Positions 51,617 to 61,393 are shown, counted from the first letter of the stretch. The stretch: 64,000 nt of DNA from Acidobacteriota bacterium (GCA_019639175.1 JAHBSK010000004.1:62001-126000); one strand, 5' to 3'. Translations and numbers: made by a program. The notes: generated from the sequence alone by a model not told the origin.

Positions 51617-51827
51617 TTATCCTCGTAAATGGGCTCGAGATATCCATTAAAAAAACTGGATATTAGCATAACGAGAGATTTTAGCAAAAAATACTTGAGA
51701 CAGAGTGTTAAAATATGTTATTTTCTTTTTTGGGCAATATTGCCTTGTCCTTCCGGATGTTGCATCGTCAAACCCGCAGAATAATTTCATTTTACGCATT
51801 TTTCTTTGATCTATTGAGATAATCAAA

Positions 51828-52304
51828 ATGTCCCATTCCACTTTTATTATCCAGGAACAGCACTTTCAAAAGCTGAAAACGATACTTGCCCGGCTGTGTG
51901 TCGAATGTGCGGGCCGTGTCGTTTTTCTTGTTGACCGGGATGGCCAGACAATAGCGTTCCACGGTGACATCGGCGATATGGACACCACAAGTTTTTCCTC
52001 GCTGGCGGCGGGCAATGTCGCGGCAACCAGCAGCATGGCAAAGCTTATCGGCGAGGACGTTTTTCCGGCGGTCTTTCACGAAGGCGAGCGGGAAAGCATT
52101 TTCATCAGCGTTATAGGCCGCAGCCTTTTGGTGGTGGTCTTTGACGAACGCTCAACTCTCGGCCTTGTTAAGCTGAGGACAAAACGGGCAAGTTTTGAAG
52201 TAGCCGACATTCTTGAGGAAGCGTCAAAGCAGTCCGCTTTTTCGATGAACAACTCAGTTTTTGCCGAGATCACCGATGAGGACATCGACAGCCTTTTCAG
52301 TTAG
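51828..52304 (+). CDS. mglB: Roadblock/LC7 domain protein, MglB-like
   Basis: A 158-residue Roadblock-fold protein, the GTPase-activating partner of MglA in cell polarity (known from Myxococcus and Thermus). Features: [41 protein letters not shown], and a C-terminal acidic extension ending [10 protein letters not shown]. It is followed by mglA after 34 bases and is divergent from yvcK. Confidence 0.92.
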   Translation: MSHSTFIIQEQHFQKLKTILARLCVECAGRVVFLVDRDGQTIAFHGDIGDMDTTSFSSLAAGNVAATSSMAKLIGEDVFPAVFHEGERESIFISVIGRSLLVVVFDERSTLGLVKLRTKRASFEVADILEEASKQSAFSMNNSVFAEITDEDIDSLFS

Positions 52305-52338
52305 CCAAAGTTCTGATATAAAATTCCCAAGCACAACC

Positions 52339-52923
52339 ATGACCTTTATCAACTACGCATCCAGAGAGATCAATTGCAAGATCGTTTACTACGGCCCCGG
52401 ACTTTGCGGAAAGACGACGAATCTTCAGTATATTTACGATTCGACCGCGCCGCAGGCAAAGGGAAAACTTATCAGCCTGGCAACAGAGACAGACCGCACG
52501 CTGTTCTTTGATTTCATGCCGCTGGAACTGGGAACCGTTCGCGGATTCAAGACGCGGTTTCATCTCTATACAGTTCCGGGACAGGTTTATTACGACGCCT
52601 CGCGCAAGCTCATACTAAAGGGCGTTGACGGCGTGGTCTTTGTCGCGGACAGCCAGGAAGAACGCATGGACGCCAACATCGAATCTCTTTACAACCTGGA
52701 AGAGAACCTCGAATCGCAGGGCTATGAACTGAACAAACTGCCGTACGTTCTGCAAATGAACAAACGCGACCTGCCGAACGTCATCCCGATGGAAGACCTG
52801 ACATACGAACTCCAGAAAAAGGGCGAGCCTATATTTGAAGCCGTCGCCACTAACGGCACCGGCGTTTTTGACACGCTCAAGGCCGTGGCAAAGCAGGTAT
52901 TGACCGAATTGAGAAAGAGTTAG
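52339..52923 (+). CDS. mglA: Small Ras-like GTPase MglA
   Basis: A 194-residue polarity GTPase. The P-loop is [13 protein letters not shown] (residues 18-30). The [16 protein letters not shown] segment is the switch-2 region with the MglA-type PGQ. NKRDLPN is the guanine-specificity loop. ATG 52339 gives the conserved N terminus [19 protein letters not shown]. In other bacteria the MglAB pair sets polarity for motility or secretion. Confidence 0.96.
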   Translation: MTFINYASREINCKIVYYGPGLCGKTTNLQYIYDSTAPQAKGKLISLATETDRTLFFDFMPLELGTVRGFKTRFHLYTVPGQVYYDASRKLILKGVDGVVFVADSQEERMDANIESLYNLEENLESQGYELNKLPYVLQMNKRDLPNVIPMEDLTYELQKKGEPIFEAVATNGTGVFDTLKAVAKQVLTELRKS

Positions 52924-52925
52924 CT

Positions 52926-53273
52926 ATGATGGCGAACATCACCTGTATGAGTAGAACAAATATCGGAGCGGCCGGCATCTTTGCGGCTGCTCTTTTGTTA
53001 GGTTCATGGTGCGGCGGAGCGTTTGACGGCTATTCGCTGAGATATGGCCTTGTAAAAAGCTTTGCGGCCGAGGACGTAAAGGAATTGATGGGCAAACGCG
53101 TAACGGATGTTTGTGTGCAGAATACGCGTGAACTGAATATCTCCGGAAAAGTTGTCGGCCATCGTCGCGAAGGCGTCTTTTTTACCCGTTTGCTGATTTT
53201 AAGCGAAAATGGCGCGATCACAGGCTACCCGAAAGATTATTTTCAAGGATGTATGCGGGTAGTTGAAGAATAA
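52926..53273 (+). CDS. Small exported/anchored protein, paralogue A
   Basis: A 115-residue protein with an N-terminal membrane or signal segment (IGAAGIFAAALLLGSWCGG) and a short domain with two cysteines (TDVCVQ and FQGCMRV). It starts 2 bases after the mglA stop, so it is in the same operon. It is homologous to the next gene (ELMGKRVTDVC against SLMGKNVTDTC). Unknown family. Confidence 0.75.
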   Translation: MMANITCMSRTNIGAAGIFAAALLLGSWCGGAFDGYSLRYGLVKSFAAEDVKELMGKRVTDVCVQNTRELNISGKVVGHRREGVFFTRLLILSENGAITGYPKDYFQGCMRVVEE

Positions 53274-53291
53274 TTTAGGTTGATAGGGTCT

Positions 53292-53627
53292 ATGATGTTC
53301 AGATATTTACAAGCTATGTTAGTTTTTGCCTCTGCGTTTGCACTGGCCGTCGGTGTCAATGCCGTTACAGGAAACTATTCGTTCGACCTAAGCCTGAATA
53401 AAGGATTTACATACTCTGAAGCGGAATCTCTGATGGGCAAAAACGTAACTGACACCTGCATTACCTCACAACGGGAAAATACCGGCACCATCGTCTCACA
53501 CAGTGTCTATGAACCTACCGGCGTGCGGCAGGTCAAGATCAAATGGGACAAACCGGGTATAGGCGACAACCCTTATATTCACTACGAGATCGGGTATTTT
53601 TACAAGTGCATAGCCGTTAACGAATAG
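53292..53627 (+). CDS. Small exported/anchored protein, paralogue B
   Basis: A 111-residue protein, paralogue of the preceding one. Signal or anchor YLQAMLVFASAFALAVGVNA, then TYSEAESLMGKNVTDTCITS and the C-terminal YFYKCIAVNE. The two cysteines are conserved in both copies and may form a disulfide. ATG 53292 was chosen over a TTG at 53280; ATG 53295 is also possible. Confidence 0.75.
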   Translation: MMFRYLQAMLVFASAFALAVGVNAVTGNYSFDLSLNKGFTYSEAESLMGKNVTDTCITSQRENTGTIVSHSVYEPTGVRQVKIKWDKPGIGDNPYIHYEIGYFYKCIAVNE

Positions 53628-53684
53628 TGGTCCCGATCTGGAAAGATAATTTATCTTAGATCTCAGCGGGAACACAGTCGGATC

Positions 53685-53960
53685 TGACCCGACCGTGTTC
53701 TTTTGGGCTATGCCCTCATGCACTGTGGTTTGGCTGTGCCAAACCATACCGGTGTTTTTTTATTTTGTGAAATGTTTTTATCTTTCGGAGGCATAGCCTC
53801 CTCTATGTTTTAGGAGAAATGTTACGGTCTGGCACAGCCAGACCGCAGTGCGAGCGGGCAAAGCCCAAGAGGGAAAATATCGAAAGGCTCACGGTCTGGT
53901 ACAACCCGACCGCAGTGCGTTAGGGCAAAGCCCAAGAAGAGTTAGGAGTAAGCGCTAGGG
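53685..53960. repeat. Array of family C hairpins
   Basis: The 458-base gap 53628-54085 has no gene. It contains GGTTTGGC-TGT-GCCAAACC (53727-53745), GGAGGC-ATA-GCCTCC (53787-53801), GGTCTGGC-ACA-GCCAGACC (53826-53844) and GGTCTGGT-ACA-ACCCGACC (53893-53911). The last two are each followed by GCAGTGCG and a GGGCAAAGCCC stem. GGGCTATGCCC and AGGGCATAGCC are further short members. Confidence 0.9.
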
Positions 53961-54001
53961 CATAGCCGGAAAAAAGTGAGAAGGTGAAAAGGTTTAAAAG
54001 T

Positions 54002-54034
54002 AAAAAGGAGTATGATGCTGATATTCTCCTTTTT
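54002..54034. terminator. Bidirectional terminator-like hairpin
   Basis: AAAAAGGAG (54002-54010) and CTCCTTTTT (54026-54034) pair around a 15-base loop, with T-runs on both sides. It is flanked by GTGAAAAGG/CCTTTTTCAC-type words. It lies between the end of the mglBA operon and the convergent osmC-like gene. Confidence 0.65.
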
Positions 54035-54085
54035 CACTTTTTCACCCTTCCACTCTTTCACTTTTTTGCTTGGGGGAAGCCGCCG

Positions 54086-54658
54086 CTAAACGCTTGCGAC
54101 GATCGTTATCGGCACGCCGTTCGATATGACATCAAACATCGGCGATCTTTGCTGGGCGATCTCTACCAGTTCGCGAAGCTGCTCTTCGGTCGCATTTCCC
54201 TTTACCTTAAAAGCGACCTTGATGCTGCGATAACCGTTGCGGATCTTTTCATCAAGTCCGAGAAAGCCGCGAAGATCGACATTTCCTTCATAGCTTGATT
54301 CGACCTCGGTGATCTGGATGCCGCGAGCCGCCGCATGACATACAAGGCTGGTGGTCATGCATCCGGCCAGGGCCGCGAGGAGATATTCGACCGGGCTTGC
54401 GCTCTTGTCAGTCCCGAACAAAACCTCCGGTTCATCCTTTTGAAGAACGAACGGCGTTTCGCGCGAGAACTGTTGGAGCGCTCCGTCATAATCATCGACG
54501 GTCGTAACGTTCATGCTGCCGTTGACCCATTTATTCTTCGCCCGAAAATTGAAATCGGCGATCCTGGAGTCGGCCTTGATGGCGTCGATGGTGTTGAAAA
54601 GTTCGGTGACATTTACACCGTTAACGAAATTTTGTTCTTTATGTACTGCTTGCTGCAT
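54086..54658 (-). CDS. OsmC family protein
   Basis: A 190-residue OsmC/Ohr-fold protein, a family of thiol peroxidases and their relatives. FGTDKSASPVEYLLAALAGCMTTSLVCHAAARGI contains the two family cysteines. ATG 54658 follows AAAGGAG at good spacing; the frame running to 54838 enters the neighbouring gene's region and is not used. Substrate unknown. Confidence 0.92.
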   Translation of the reverse strand: MQQAVHKEQNFVNGVNVTELFNTIDAIKADSRIADFNFRAKNKWVNGSMNVTTVDDYDGALQQFSRETPFVLQKDEPEVLFGTDKSASPVEYLLAALAGCMTTSLVCHAAARGIQITEVESSYEGNVDLRGFLGLDEKIRNGYRSIKVAFKVKGNATEEQLRELVEIAQQRSPMFDVISNGVPITIVASV

Positions 54659-54726
54659 AGCTAATGCTCCTTTATTTATTATGAACTGAATACTTACCGG
54701 ACGGCAGCGGCCATCCGGCCCCAAGA

Positions 54727-55674
54727 TCAGCAAAAAACGCTGCTGATGCCTTCGATCCTCCGCCGCTGGGACATATCGAGCGTCCCCAGGGTTTCGAGGA
54801 ATTTCGGATGCGTCATCCCCGTGCCGAGGTATGTCCAACGGTTGGCCTGATGCTGTTTTTCCAGAAAGACTTCCCTTTCCGCATCGGGCAAAGTGTGTCC
54901 CGTTGCTTCCTCAAAAGCTTCCAGGTCGAACATTGTCTGCTGTCGGACGCCGTTATCCAGAAAACCGCCGATCTCCAGATACCCATCGACAGCTTTTTCG
55001 ATCTCGGCCTTCGACATTCCGTCGGCAAGGGCCTCGACCAACAGCGTATCGAGCTTTGCGTGCTGAGCTTCTTCGAGCCAATGGTATCTGAGCAGGCCCT
55101 TGAACTGCGGGTCTATGCTGTGATCGTCGCGCACGCTCTCGATATAATGCCGCTGGGTCATCCATTCGATATGCAAAATGGTGAGGGCGACTGAAAGCGG
55201 TTCGTGTGAGAGAATGAACTTTGCCACTTCCGACGGCGGGCCGATAACCCGGCATTCTGTGCCGAAGCCTTTGCAAAACTCTTCACTGAACCGTTTGAAA
55301 AGCTGAATATGCTTTGCCTCCTCTCCGGCAAATTGCAGGAACGCCCTGACCCGGTCATCGGCCTGATCGAGCGACGGCCTGACGTGATCGAGAACGAAAG
55401 GCAGAATGAACTCCTCTACCAGTCCGAAGATCGTCAGATATGCGTGTGCGCGTATCTGATTCAGCACCGTCCGCTCGCCCTCTATCAGGAACGGCAGTTC
55501 GTCAACCCTTGCCAGCGATTCGGGCATGAACCGCTTTGAAAAATCCAGTTTTTTGTCACCGCCGATAACGTCGTCAATGACCCAATTCACTTTTTGCGAA
55601 GCGTCCAGCGCTTCGCGATAATCATATCCGTGGGATGATCTTGTACTTGTTCCATTTGTGATCGCATCCAACAT
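54727..55674 (-). CDS. Ferritin-like diiron protein, possible N-oxygenase
   Basis: A 315-residue all-helical protein with two ExxH iron motifs: EEAKH (E119, H122) and EEAQH (E202, H205). Candidate bridging glutamates are in LVEEF (E88) and HIEW (E170). This is the ligand set of AurF-type and related diiron oxygenases, whose members oxidise aryl amines. Substrate unknown. It lies 68 bases upstream of the OsmC gene. Confidence 0.8.
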   Translation of the reverse strand: MLDAITNGTSTRSSHGYDYREALDASQKVNWVIDDVIGGDKKLDFSKRFMPESLARVDELPFLIEGERTVLNQIRAHAYLTIFGLVEEFILPFVLDHVRPSLDQADDRVRAFLQFAGEEAKHIQLFKRFSEEFCKGFGTECRVIGPPSEVAKFILSHEPLSVALTILHIEWMTQRHYIESVRDDHSIDPQFKGLLRYHWLEEAQHAKLDTLLVEALADGMSKAEIEKAVDGYLEIGGFLDNGVRQQTMFDLEAFEEATGHTLPDAEREVFLEKQHQANRWTYLGTGMTHPKFLETLGTLDMSQRRRIEGISSVFC

Positions 55675-55756
55675 TGCTATCTCTCCTTTCGTATATAAAT
55701 TGCCTGTAAATAAATATTTATGACTTTGGTTCTCATACCTTCCCGGCGGCTGTTCC

Positions 55757-56416
55757 TTATGAGACCGTCCGCAAAACGGGCTGCCTCAACATCGGGAAGA
55801 GCGGCGGCGCGCTGCCTATCGCGATCTCGCCGATGACCTCAAAACCGAACCGTTCATACAACGGGATATTTCGCGGATTGGACGATTCCAGATAAGCGGC
55901 CAGCCCGTCCGCATCCACGAGCTCAAGCGCGTATTGCATCAACTGTGATCCAAGCCCTTTTCCCTGCATCGGCGTGTCAACCCCGATCATCGGCAGATAC
56001 CAGTGCGGCTCCTCCGGGTGATATGAACCCATCGCCTCAAAGACCGGAAAAAGATCTTTCCGCACGTCTTCTGTTGTGGAATTTTGGAAAAGCTCCATCA
56101 GCGCGTCTTCATCGGGTTGAGCATCAGGCGGAAGCCAGAGTGCCGCTCCGCAAAGGTCCGCCGTGCCGTAAGCGGAACCGTGTTCAAATGCCTTGCCCCC
56201 AAATCCGCGAATGAAAGCCGGGAACCATGCCATATAGGCGACCGGGGTCGGGTAAGCCCATCGAGCGACCGGATCGGTGCTGAAACCCAGAAGAATGGTA
56301 TTGACCGCAGCGGCCGATCCTGATATCGGAACCGGAAACACCTGTCCTGCTGAATCCGGCGGGATCTCGATCCGTTCTTCGGTTATGGCGTCGTGTATCG
56401 CTTCATTTGTAAACAT
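55757..56416 (-). CDS. GNAT-family N-acetyltransferase
   Basis: A 219-residue acetyltransferase. The acetyl-CoA motif is in MIGVDTPMQGKGLGSQLMQYAL (Q/RxxGxG/A type), followed by YLESSNPRNIPLYERFGFEVIG. The start at 56416 follows GGAGCAGCAATT. Longer upstream frames lack a ribosome site. Substrate unknown. Confidence 0.88.
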   Translation of the reverse strand: MFTNEAIHDAITEERIEIPPDSAGQVFPVPISGSAAAVNTILLGFSTDPVARWAYPTPVAYMAWFPAFIRGFGGKAFEHGSAYGTADLCGAALWLPPDAQPDEDALMELFQNSTTEDVRKDLFPVFEAMGSYHPEEPHWYLPMIGVDTPMQGKGLGSQLMQYALELVDADGLAAYLESSNPRNIPLYERFGFEVIGEIAIGSAPPLFPMLRQPVLRTVS

Positions 56417-56586
56417 AATTGCTGCTCCTGTATGTATCTGTCGGAATTGCATTACATGCCCTTCCCTGATATAAGACGCCATTCGCGGGCGGATGCGGAC
56501 ACGCTCCCGGCAAAAAATAGTCCGGCGGTTCAAAATATGCTAAACTCACGGCAAATCCTGTCGTATAACCCTCTGTGGAGAAAGCA

Positions 56587-57174
56587 ATGACCGGCGCGAT
56601 GAACGAAAGAAATTCGCCTGAGATCACTCAATTGCTCCTGAAGTGGCAAAAGGGTGATGAACATGCCCTCGCTGACCTGATACCGCTGGTCTATGCCGAA
56701 TTGCGCAAGATGGCGGCAAATTTCATGCGGCGGCAGAGGCCCGGCCATACGCTTCAAACCACGGCGCTGATCAACGAGGCATATATGCGGCTGGTTGATT
56801 CGAACCGCGTCAACTGGCAGGACAGAGGACATTTTTTTGCGGTGGCGGCACAGTTGATGCGGCGGATACTGGTCGATTCTGCCCGGCGTCGCAACAGCCT
56901 CAAGCGGGGCGGCGACCGCGTCCTGATAACGCTGGACGAAAAGGCCGAACTTGCCGTGGAAAAACAGACCGATATGGTCAAGCTGGACGAAGCTCTGGAA
57001 CGGCTTGCCCGACTGAGCGTTCGGCAGGCGAAAATAGTGGAGATGCGTTATTTCGCCGGCCTGACCGAAGAGCAGACGGCAGAAGTGCTCGGCATTTCGT
57101 CGCGAACGGTCCGCCGCGAATGGAGCCTTGCCCGAGCCTGGCTTTATCGCGAACTTAACGATACGAACACGTAA
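56587..57174 (+). CDS. ECF sigma factor (acidobacterial-type, SigK/TIGR02999-like)
   Basis: A 195-residue ECF-like sigma factor. Region 2 begins LLKWQKGDEHALADLIPLVYAELRKMAANFMRRQRPGHTLQTTALINEAYMRL. Region 4 is VRQAKIVEMRYFAGLTEEQTAEVLGISSRTVRREW. ATG 56587 follows GGAG. The stop overlaps the kinase ATG by one base (TAATG), so kinase and sigma factor are co-translated. No anti-sigma gene is seen; control by the kinase is inferred. Confidence 0.94.
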   Translation: MTGAMNERNSPEITQLLLKWQKGDEHALADLIPLVYAELRKMAANFMRRQRPGHTLQTTALINEAYMRLVDSNRVNWQDRGHFFAVAAQLMRRILVDSARRRNSLKRGGDRVLITLDEKAELAVEKQTDMVKLDEALERLARLSVRQAKIVEMRYFAGLTEEQTAEVLGISSRTVRREWSLARAWLYRELNDTNT

Positions 57175-60035
57175 TGACACCCGAAAAATGGGACAAGGTC
57201 AGTGAGATCTTTCATGCCGCCGTGGAGAAACCCGCAGCCGAGCTGAACGATTTTCTCGACAAAGCATGCGGCCGCGACAAAGAGCTGCGAACCGAGGTGC
57301 TTTCGCTGCTGGCGGCAAATGACGAAGCAGGTGATTTCATCAAAGAACCGGCTGTCGATCCGCTGGCAGGAGTTTCATCCGAAAACAAACCGGCATCGCT
57401 TTCAGGCGCTTCCATCGGCCCGTACCAGGTGAAACGCAGCATCGGTTCCGGCGGCATGGGAAACGTCTATCTGGCGACCGACACGCGGCTGAACCGCGAT
57501 GTCGCCGTCAAGAGCCTGCCGCCTGACATGCTGGACGATGCCGGCCTGATAAAACGTTTTGAGAACGAGGCAAAGGCCGCTGCGGCGATCAATCATCCAA
57601 ATGTTGCCACTATCTTCACCGTTGAAAAGATCGACGACCGGCCGCTGATAACGATGGAATTCGTGGACGGCACGACGCTCGACGAATTGATACCGGAGAA
57701 CGGCGTCGGCGTACGCCTCTTTCTGGAATGGTTCGTGCCGATCACGGACGCATTAAGCCGCGCTCACGAATCCGGCATCATCCACCGCGACATCAAACCC
57801 GGCAACATCATGATCACGCGGACCGGCACGCCGAAGATACTAGATTTCGGCCTTGCCCGGTTCGAGCAAAGGGACATTTCCGGCGACGTTCACGACACCG
57901 GCCTGACGCATTCGGGGCAGATACTGGGCACACCGGCGTATATGTCGCCCGAACAGGCCGAAGGAAACGAGCTTGACCAGACAACTGACATTTTCAGCCT
58001 CGGTGTGGTGATGTATCAGGCCCTGACGGGCAAACGTCCGTTTCCCGGTGACAATAACGCCCAGGTCGTCAGCAATCTTTTGCGGTCCGATCCCGAACCG
58101 ATAAACCGGTCGCGGCCCGATGTGCCGTCCGATATTGTCCGCCTGACAGAAAAGTGCCTGTCCAAATCGAGGCGTTCGCGGCCTGCTTCAATGGCCGAGG
58201 TAAACAAAACGCTTGCCGGCGTCAAAGCCCGTCTTGGCGGCGACCTTTCGACAAGCAGTTCGCTGAGAAGGTTCTATCGGGAATTTCGGACCGGGTCGCC
58301 GTCGTGGCTGATCGCGGCGGGCGTTTTCGTTCTGCTGGCTGCGGTAGCGGCAAGTTTTCTTTTTCGTGTGTCGAAGGAAGACAGCTCATTCAGCACGTCG
58401 AACATCACTCCGCGACAGCTTTCGCAAACGAACAACATCGTATATGCCCACATAACGCCGGACGGAAATTCGATGGTCTATAACACGATCGAGGAAAACG
58501 AACGGCGTGCAATGTGGATCAGACGCATAGATGACCGCAACTCGCTCCGGCTCCTTGAGCCGCAGGACGTATGGTTTTGGGGAGGGCTTGCGGTTTCGCC
58601 GGACAATTCGCATATATATTACGTGACCGCCGAACGCACGGCACGTCACGGGTCGCTGTACCGCATCTCGTCGCTGGGCGGACAGCCGCGAAAACTTGCC
58701 GATACGGTCAATGACCTCGGCTCGCTTTCGCCCGACGGCAGCCGCGTGCTACTGGTCAGATACGGCGATGTCGCCCAACTTATCAGCGTCAACGCAATGG
58801 ATGGCGGTGACGAACAGGTTATCCTTTCGGGCGAACCGGGCGACATTTTTCGCGATCCGGCATTTTCAGCGGACGGCAGCCGGATATACTACAGCCTGGT
58901 CGAGAATGTCGGCGGACGGGAAATGTGGTCGCTGGCCGAGATCCCGGCAACCGGCGGCACCCCGCGAACCATCATGCCCGCACAGCGGTCACGGATAAAC
59001 GAGGTCGTCGCCCTGAACGACGGCAGCGGCCTGCTGATAAATCAAATAGACGCCAACTCAAATCTTAATCAGATATTCCATCTGTCGCCGACAGGCAATA
59101 AACTGACAAAAGTAACAAATGACCTTAATTCATATTTTGGATTGAGCGTAAGCGCGGACGGGCGTTCGATGATGACCGCCAGGCGGCAGACCAGAAACGA
59201 CCTGTGGGCCGGAAGGCTTACGGAAACTTCGAAACTGGAAAAGATCACAGCGGAACCCATCGCCTACCGTTATGTCACATGGACGCCGGACAACAAGATC
59301 GTTTTTGAAGGCATCGAGAACAATGTCCCGCATATCTTCATCACCGATCCCGAAGGCGGAGACCTGACTCAGATGACCTTTGGCGATCGGACAAACACCG
59401 AACCGGCTGTGTCGCCCGACGGGAAACATCTTATCTTCACCTCTGACCGCAGCGGCGAACGCAAGATATGGCGGATGAATCCCGACGGCAGTTCACCGTC
59501 GATGCTCGGGCCGGCTGAAGGAACCGGACTGGCTCCGCGTTTTTTGAATGACAGCAGTAGCGTCATATTCAGATGGAACCGCGACAACACGACCGGCCTT
59601 GCCGAACTGGACCTGGCAACAGGCGACATGACGCCGGTCGAGGACCATTCAAATTCGTACTGGCGGCTCTCGCCTGACGGTTCGATGATCGCTGCCGTGT
59701 TTTATGATGAAGCGGAGCAGAGGGCCAAAGTGCGGCTGAAACCGCTCAAAGCCGGAATAAAGGAAAAGATACTGGACATCGATCCGTTCTATGTTTTTCT
59801 ATGGTCGGCGGACAGCCGGTCACTGATCTATCGGGAACGCGATCAGTTAGAAGGCCATCCTTCGACACTGTGGGCGGTGGATATCGCGACAGGAAACAAG
59901 TCGAAATTTCTCTCAGCCGAGCCTGATGCTTTTGTGACGGCCGCGATCTCGCCGGACGGTTCGCGGATAGCGGTCATTCGCGGCACGCTGTTGACGGATG
60001 CAGTGCTTTTTACCAGAAACGACCCGGCGCGATGA
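57174..60035 (+). CDS. Ser/Thr protein kinase with TolB-like beta-propeller
   Basis: A 953-residue membrane kinase. Residues 84-355 are the kinase: GSGGMGNVY (91-99), K113, HRDIKPGNI (204-212), DFG 224-226 and [10 protein letters not shown]. One membrane helix follows (about 378-398, [20 protein letters not shown]). The outer 550 residues are a TolB/WD40-like propeller with repeated SPDG motifs. It may sense envelope signals and pass them to the coupled sigma factor. Confidence 0.96.
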   Translation: MTPEKWDKVSEIFHAAVEKPAAELNDFLDKACGRDKELRTEVLSLLAANDEAGDFIKEPAVDPLAGVSSENKPASLSGASIGPYQVKRSIGSGGMGNVYLATDTRLNRDVAVKSLPPDMLDDAGLIKRFENEAKAAAAINHPNVATIFTVEKIDDRPLITMEFVDGTTLDELIPENGVGVRLFLEWFVPITDALSRAHESGIIHRDIKPGNIMITRTGTPKILDFGLARFEQRDISGDVHDTGLTHSGQILGTPAYMSPEQAEGNELDQTTDIFSLGVVMYQALTGKRPFPGDNNAQVVSNLLRSDPEPINRSRPDVPSDIVRLTEKCLSKSRRSRPASMAEVNKTLAGVKARLGGDLSTSSSLRRFYREFRTGSPSWLIAAGVFVLLAAVAASFLFRVSKEDSSFSTSNITPRQLSQTNNIVYAHITPDGNSMVYNTIEENERRAMWIRRIDDRNSLRLLEPQDVWFWGGLAVSPDNSHIYYVTAERTARHGSLYRISSLGGQPRKLADTVNDLGSLSPDGSRVLLVRYGDVAQLISVNAMDGGDEQVILSGEPGDIFRDPAFSADGSRIYYSLVENVGGREMWSLAEIPATGGTPRTIMPAQRSRINEVVALNDGSGLLINQIDANSNLNQIFHLSPTGNKLTKVTNDLNSYFGLSVSADGRSMMTARRQTRNDLWAGRLTETSKLEKITAEPIAYRYVTWTPDNKIVFEGIENNVPHIFITDPEGGDLTQMTFGDRTNTEPAVSPDGKHLIFTSDRSGERKIWRMNPDGSSPSMLGPAEGTGLAPRFLNDSSSVIFRWNRDNTTGLAELDLATGDMTPVEDHSNSYWRLSPDGSMIAAVFYDEAEQRAKVRLKPLKAGIKEKILDIDPFYVFLWSADSRSLIYRERDQLEGHPSTLWAVDIATGNKSKFLSAEPDAFVTAAISPDGSRIAVIRGTLLTDAVLFTRNDPAR

Positions 60036-60053
60036 CCTGATCGAAACAGAATA

Positions 60054-60096
60054 CAAAAAAGCCGCTCCTCGCAAAAAAAGGAACGGCTTTTTTATT
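60054..60096. terminator. Terminator after the kinase gene
   Basis: AAAAAAGCCGCTCCT and AGGAACGGCTTTTTT pair with one mismatch around a short loop and have T-runs on both strands. It separates the kinase operon from the tRNA-Asp gene on the opposite strand. Confidence 0.88.
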
Positions 60097-60101
60097 TTAT
60101 G

Positions 60102-60178
60102 TGGCGGAGCCGACGGGGCTCGAACCCGCGACCTCCAACGTGACAGGCTGGCGTTCTAACCAACTGAACTACGGCTCC
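60102..60178 (-). tRNA. tRNA-Asp (anticodon GTC)
   Basis: Minus-strand cloverleaf: acceptor GGAGCCG/CGGCTCC, D arm GTTC...GAAC, anticodon arm CCAGC-CTGTCAC-GTTGG with anticodon GTC, T arm GCGGG-TTCGAGC-CCCGT. Body 60105-60178, encoded CCA at 60102-60104. Confidence 0.97.
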
Positions 60179-60186
60179 GCGAAATT

Positions 60187-60280
60187 AGTCTTGAGTCGTA
60201 AGTCCTGAGTCTGGAGCAGGAAATTTGGTTCATTTCAGAACTTCCGGCTCAAGACTGGTGACTCCAGACTCACGACTGAC
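60187..60280. repeat. Degenerate heptamer array AGTCYTG, inverted, between two tRNA genes
   Basis: AGTCTTGAGTCGTAAGTCCT plus GAGTCTGGAG (60187-60216) is four units of a 7-bp word. The reverse complement of the same word fills 60248-60280 (CTCAAGACTGGTGACTCCAG and onward). The two arms can form a long imperfect hairpin. Confidence 0.8.
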
Positions 60281-60284
60281 AAAC

Positions 60285-60360
60285 TGGTGGGCACGAAGGG
60301 ACTCGAACCCCTAACTTCCTCCTTGTAAGAGAGGCTGTCTACCAATTGACATACATGCCC
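60285..60360 (-). tRNA. tRNA-Val (anticodon TAC)
   Basis: Minus-strand cloverleaf: acceptor GGGCATG/CGTGCCC, D arm TGTC...GACA, anticodon arm CCTCT-CTTACAA-GGAGG with anticodon TAC, T arm AGGGG-TTCGAGT-CCCTT. Body 60288-60360, encoded CCA at 60285-60287. The plus-strand reading that would give TGT (Thr) does not form a T arm in that orientation. Confidence 0.94.
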
Positions 60361-60516
60361 TAAAAGCTTTTGTGACAACGTTTTACAAGCTGTCATGCCC
60401 GGCATTTTCAAAAAACCGGCCGCTTGTCCTGACAAGCGGGCGAACTCAAATGCTACGAAAATCAATGGCCCGCTGTCAAGTTGACGCCGTGATCGTCAGA
60501 TACATTCTTCGGGCGG

Positions 60517-61338
60517 CTAATCAACCAACAGTCCGTCCTTGCCGAACCTGAGCTTTTCAGGGTCGGTCTGCAGCACCGTCCTGATCAGGTTTCCGGCAAC
60601 TTCGCGATAGCCCCTTTGTGTTTCGGCATTGAGCGAAGGATTGTATTGCGGATGCCCTAGTATCATCAGTCCTGACAGTGCAACCAGCGTGTCGGATATC
60701 TGCTGTTTGTCCATGTCGGACATCTCGGCGAACTCGGGCATTTCCTGAAATGATGCATCGAGTGCGTTCCACAAGGCGTCAACGGCCTCATCCGAAGGTT
60801 CAGGCGAATTGTGATAGACCATTGAGGCGGACGCGATAAAGAACGTGAACGCGGCGGACACGCTGTTGCGTCTGCCTTTTTTCGCCACTTCTTCGTCAAA
60901 GGCAGTTTTTGTGGTGACAAAGAGCGCATGCAGTATCTCTTTTTCCTGAGCGTTCGATCCTATCGAATCGGCAAGCGTGCTCGCCACGTCGATCGACGGA
61001 TCGGGGCGATATGTGGTCGTTGCCGAGGGCGTACGCGGAGCGGGCCTTGCCATCTGCCGTCCGCGAGAGGCACTTCCCTTCGGTGCGTTTCGCGGTTTTG
61101 CCGCACTGCCGCCGCCGACTGCCCCTTTAAGAACAGAGCCGATCTTTTTCTGGACCTGTTTTGCCGCCGCCGAACCGCCAGCCGCTTCATAGGCCCTGCC
61201 GTAACCGGATGCGGACGCGCCCGCGGCCCCGGCCGCAGTCTGGGACATTGCGGCGGACGCGGCCAGAAACACGATCAGAACCGCGAATACGACCCTGACA
61301 GGCATCAGATAAATGCGCAAAGGAAATGTATCGTTCAT
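60517..61338 (-). CDS. Exported protein of unknown function, DUF6683-like
   Basis: A 273-residue protein with a signal peptide (VRVVFAVLIVFLAASAAMSQ), then a Gly/Ala/Pro-rich linker to about residue 110. A helical C-terminal domain follows (FFIASASMVYHNSPEPSDEAVDAL, then MSDMDKQQISDTLVALSG). The C-terminal domain resembles DUF6683 from memory. Downstream of the isoprenoid gene by 55 bases on the same strand. Confidence 0.72.
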   Translation of the reverse strand: MNDTFPLRIYLMPVRVVFAVLIVFLAASAAMSQTAAGAAGASASGYGRAYEAAGGSAAAKQVQKKIGSVLKGAVGGGSAAKPRNAPKGSASRGRQMARPAPRTPSATTTYRPDPSIDVASTLADSIGSNAQEKEILHALFVTTKTAFDEEVAKKGRRNSVSAAFTFFIASASMVYHNSPEPSDEAVDALWNALDASFQEMPEFAEMSDMDKQQISDTLVALSGLMILGHPQYNPSLNAETQRGYREVAGNLIRTVLQTDPEKLRFGKDGLLVD

Positions 61339-61393
61339 TGGTCAATGATACAACGAAATCATTCTCAGAGAAGAAAAAATATTTGCGGCACGG

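Noticed and set aside
54659..54838. N-terminal extension of the OsmC protein
   Set aside because: It overlaps the end of the diiron gene. ATG 54658 has a good ribosome site.
60288..60360. tRNA-Thr (TGT) on the plus strand
   Set aside because: The T-arm sequence TTCGAGT is only in the right place on the minus strand, which gives Val (TAC).
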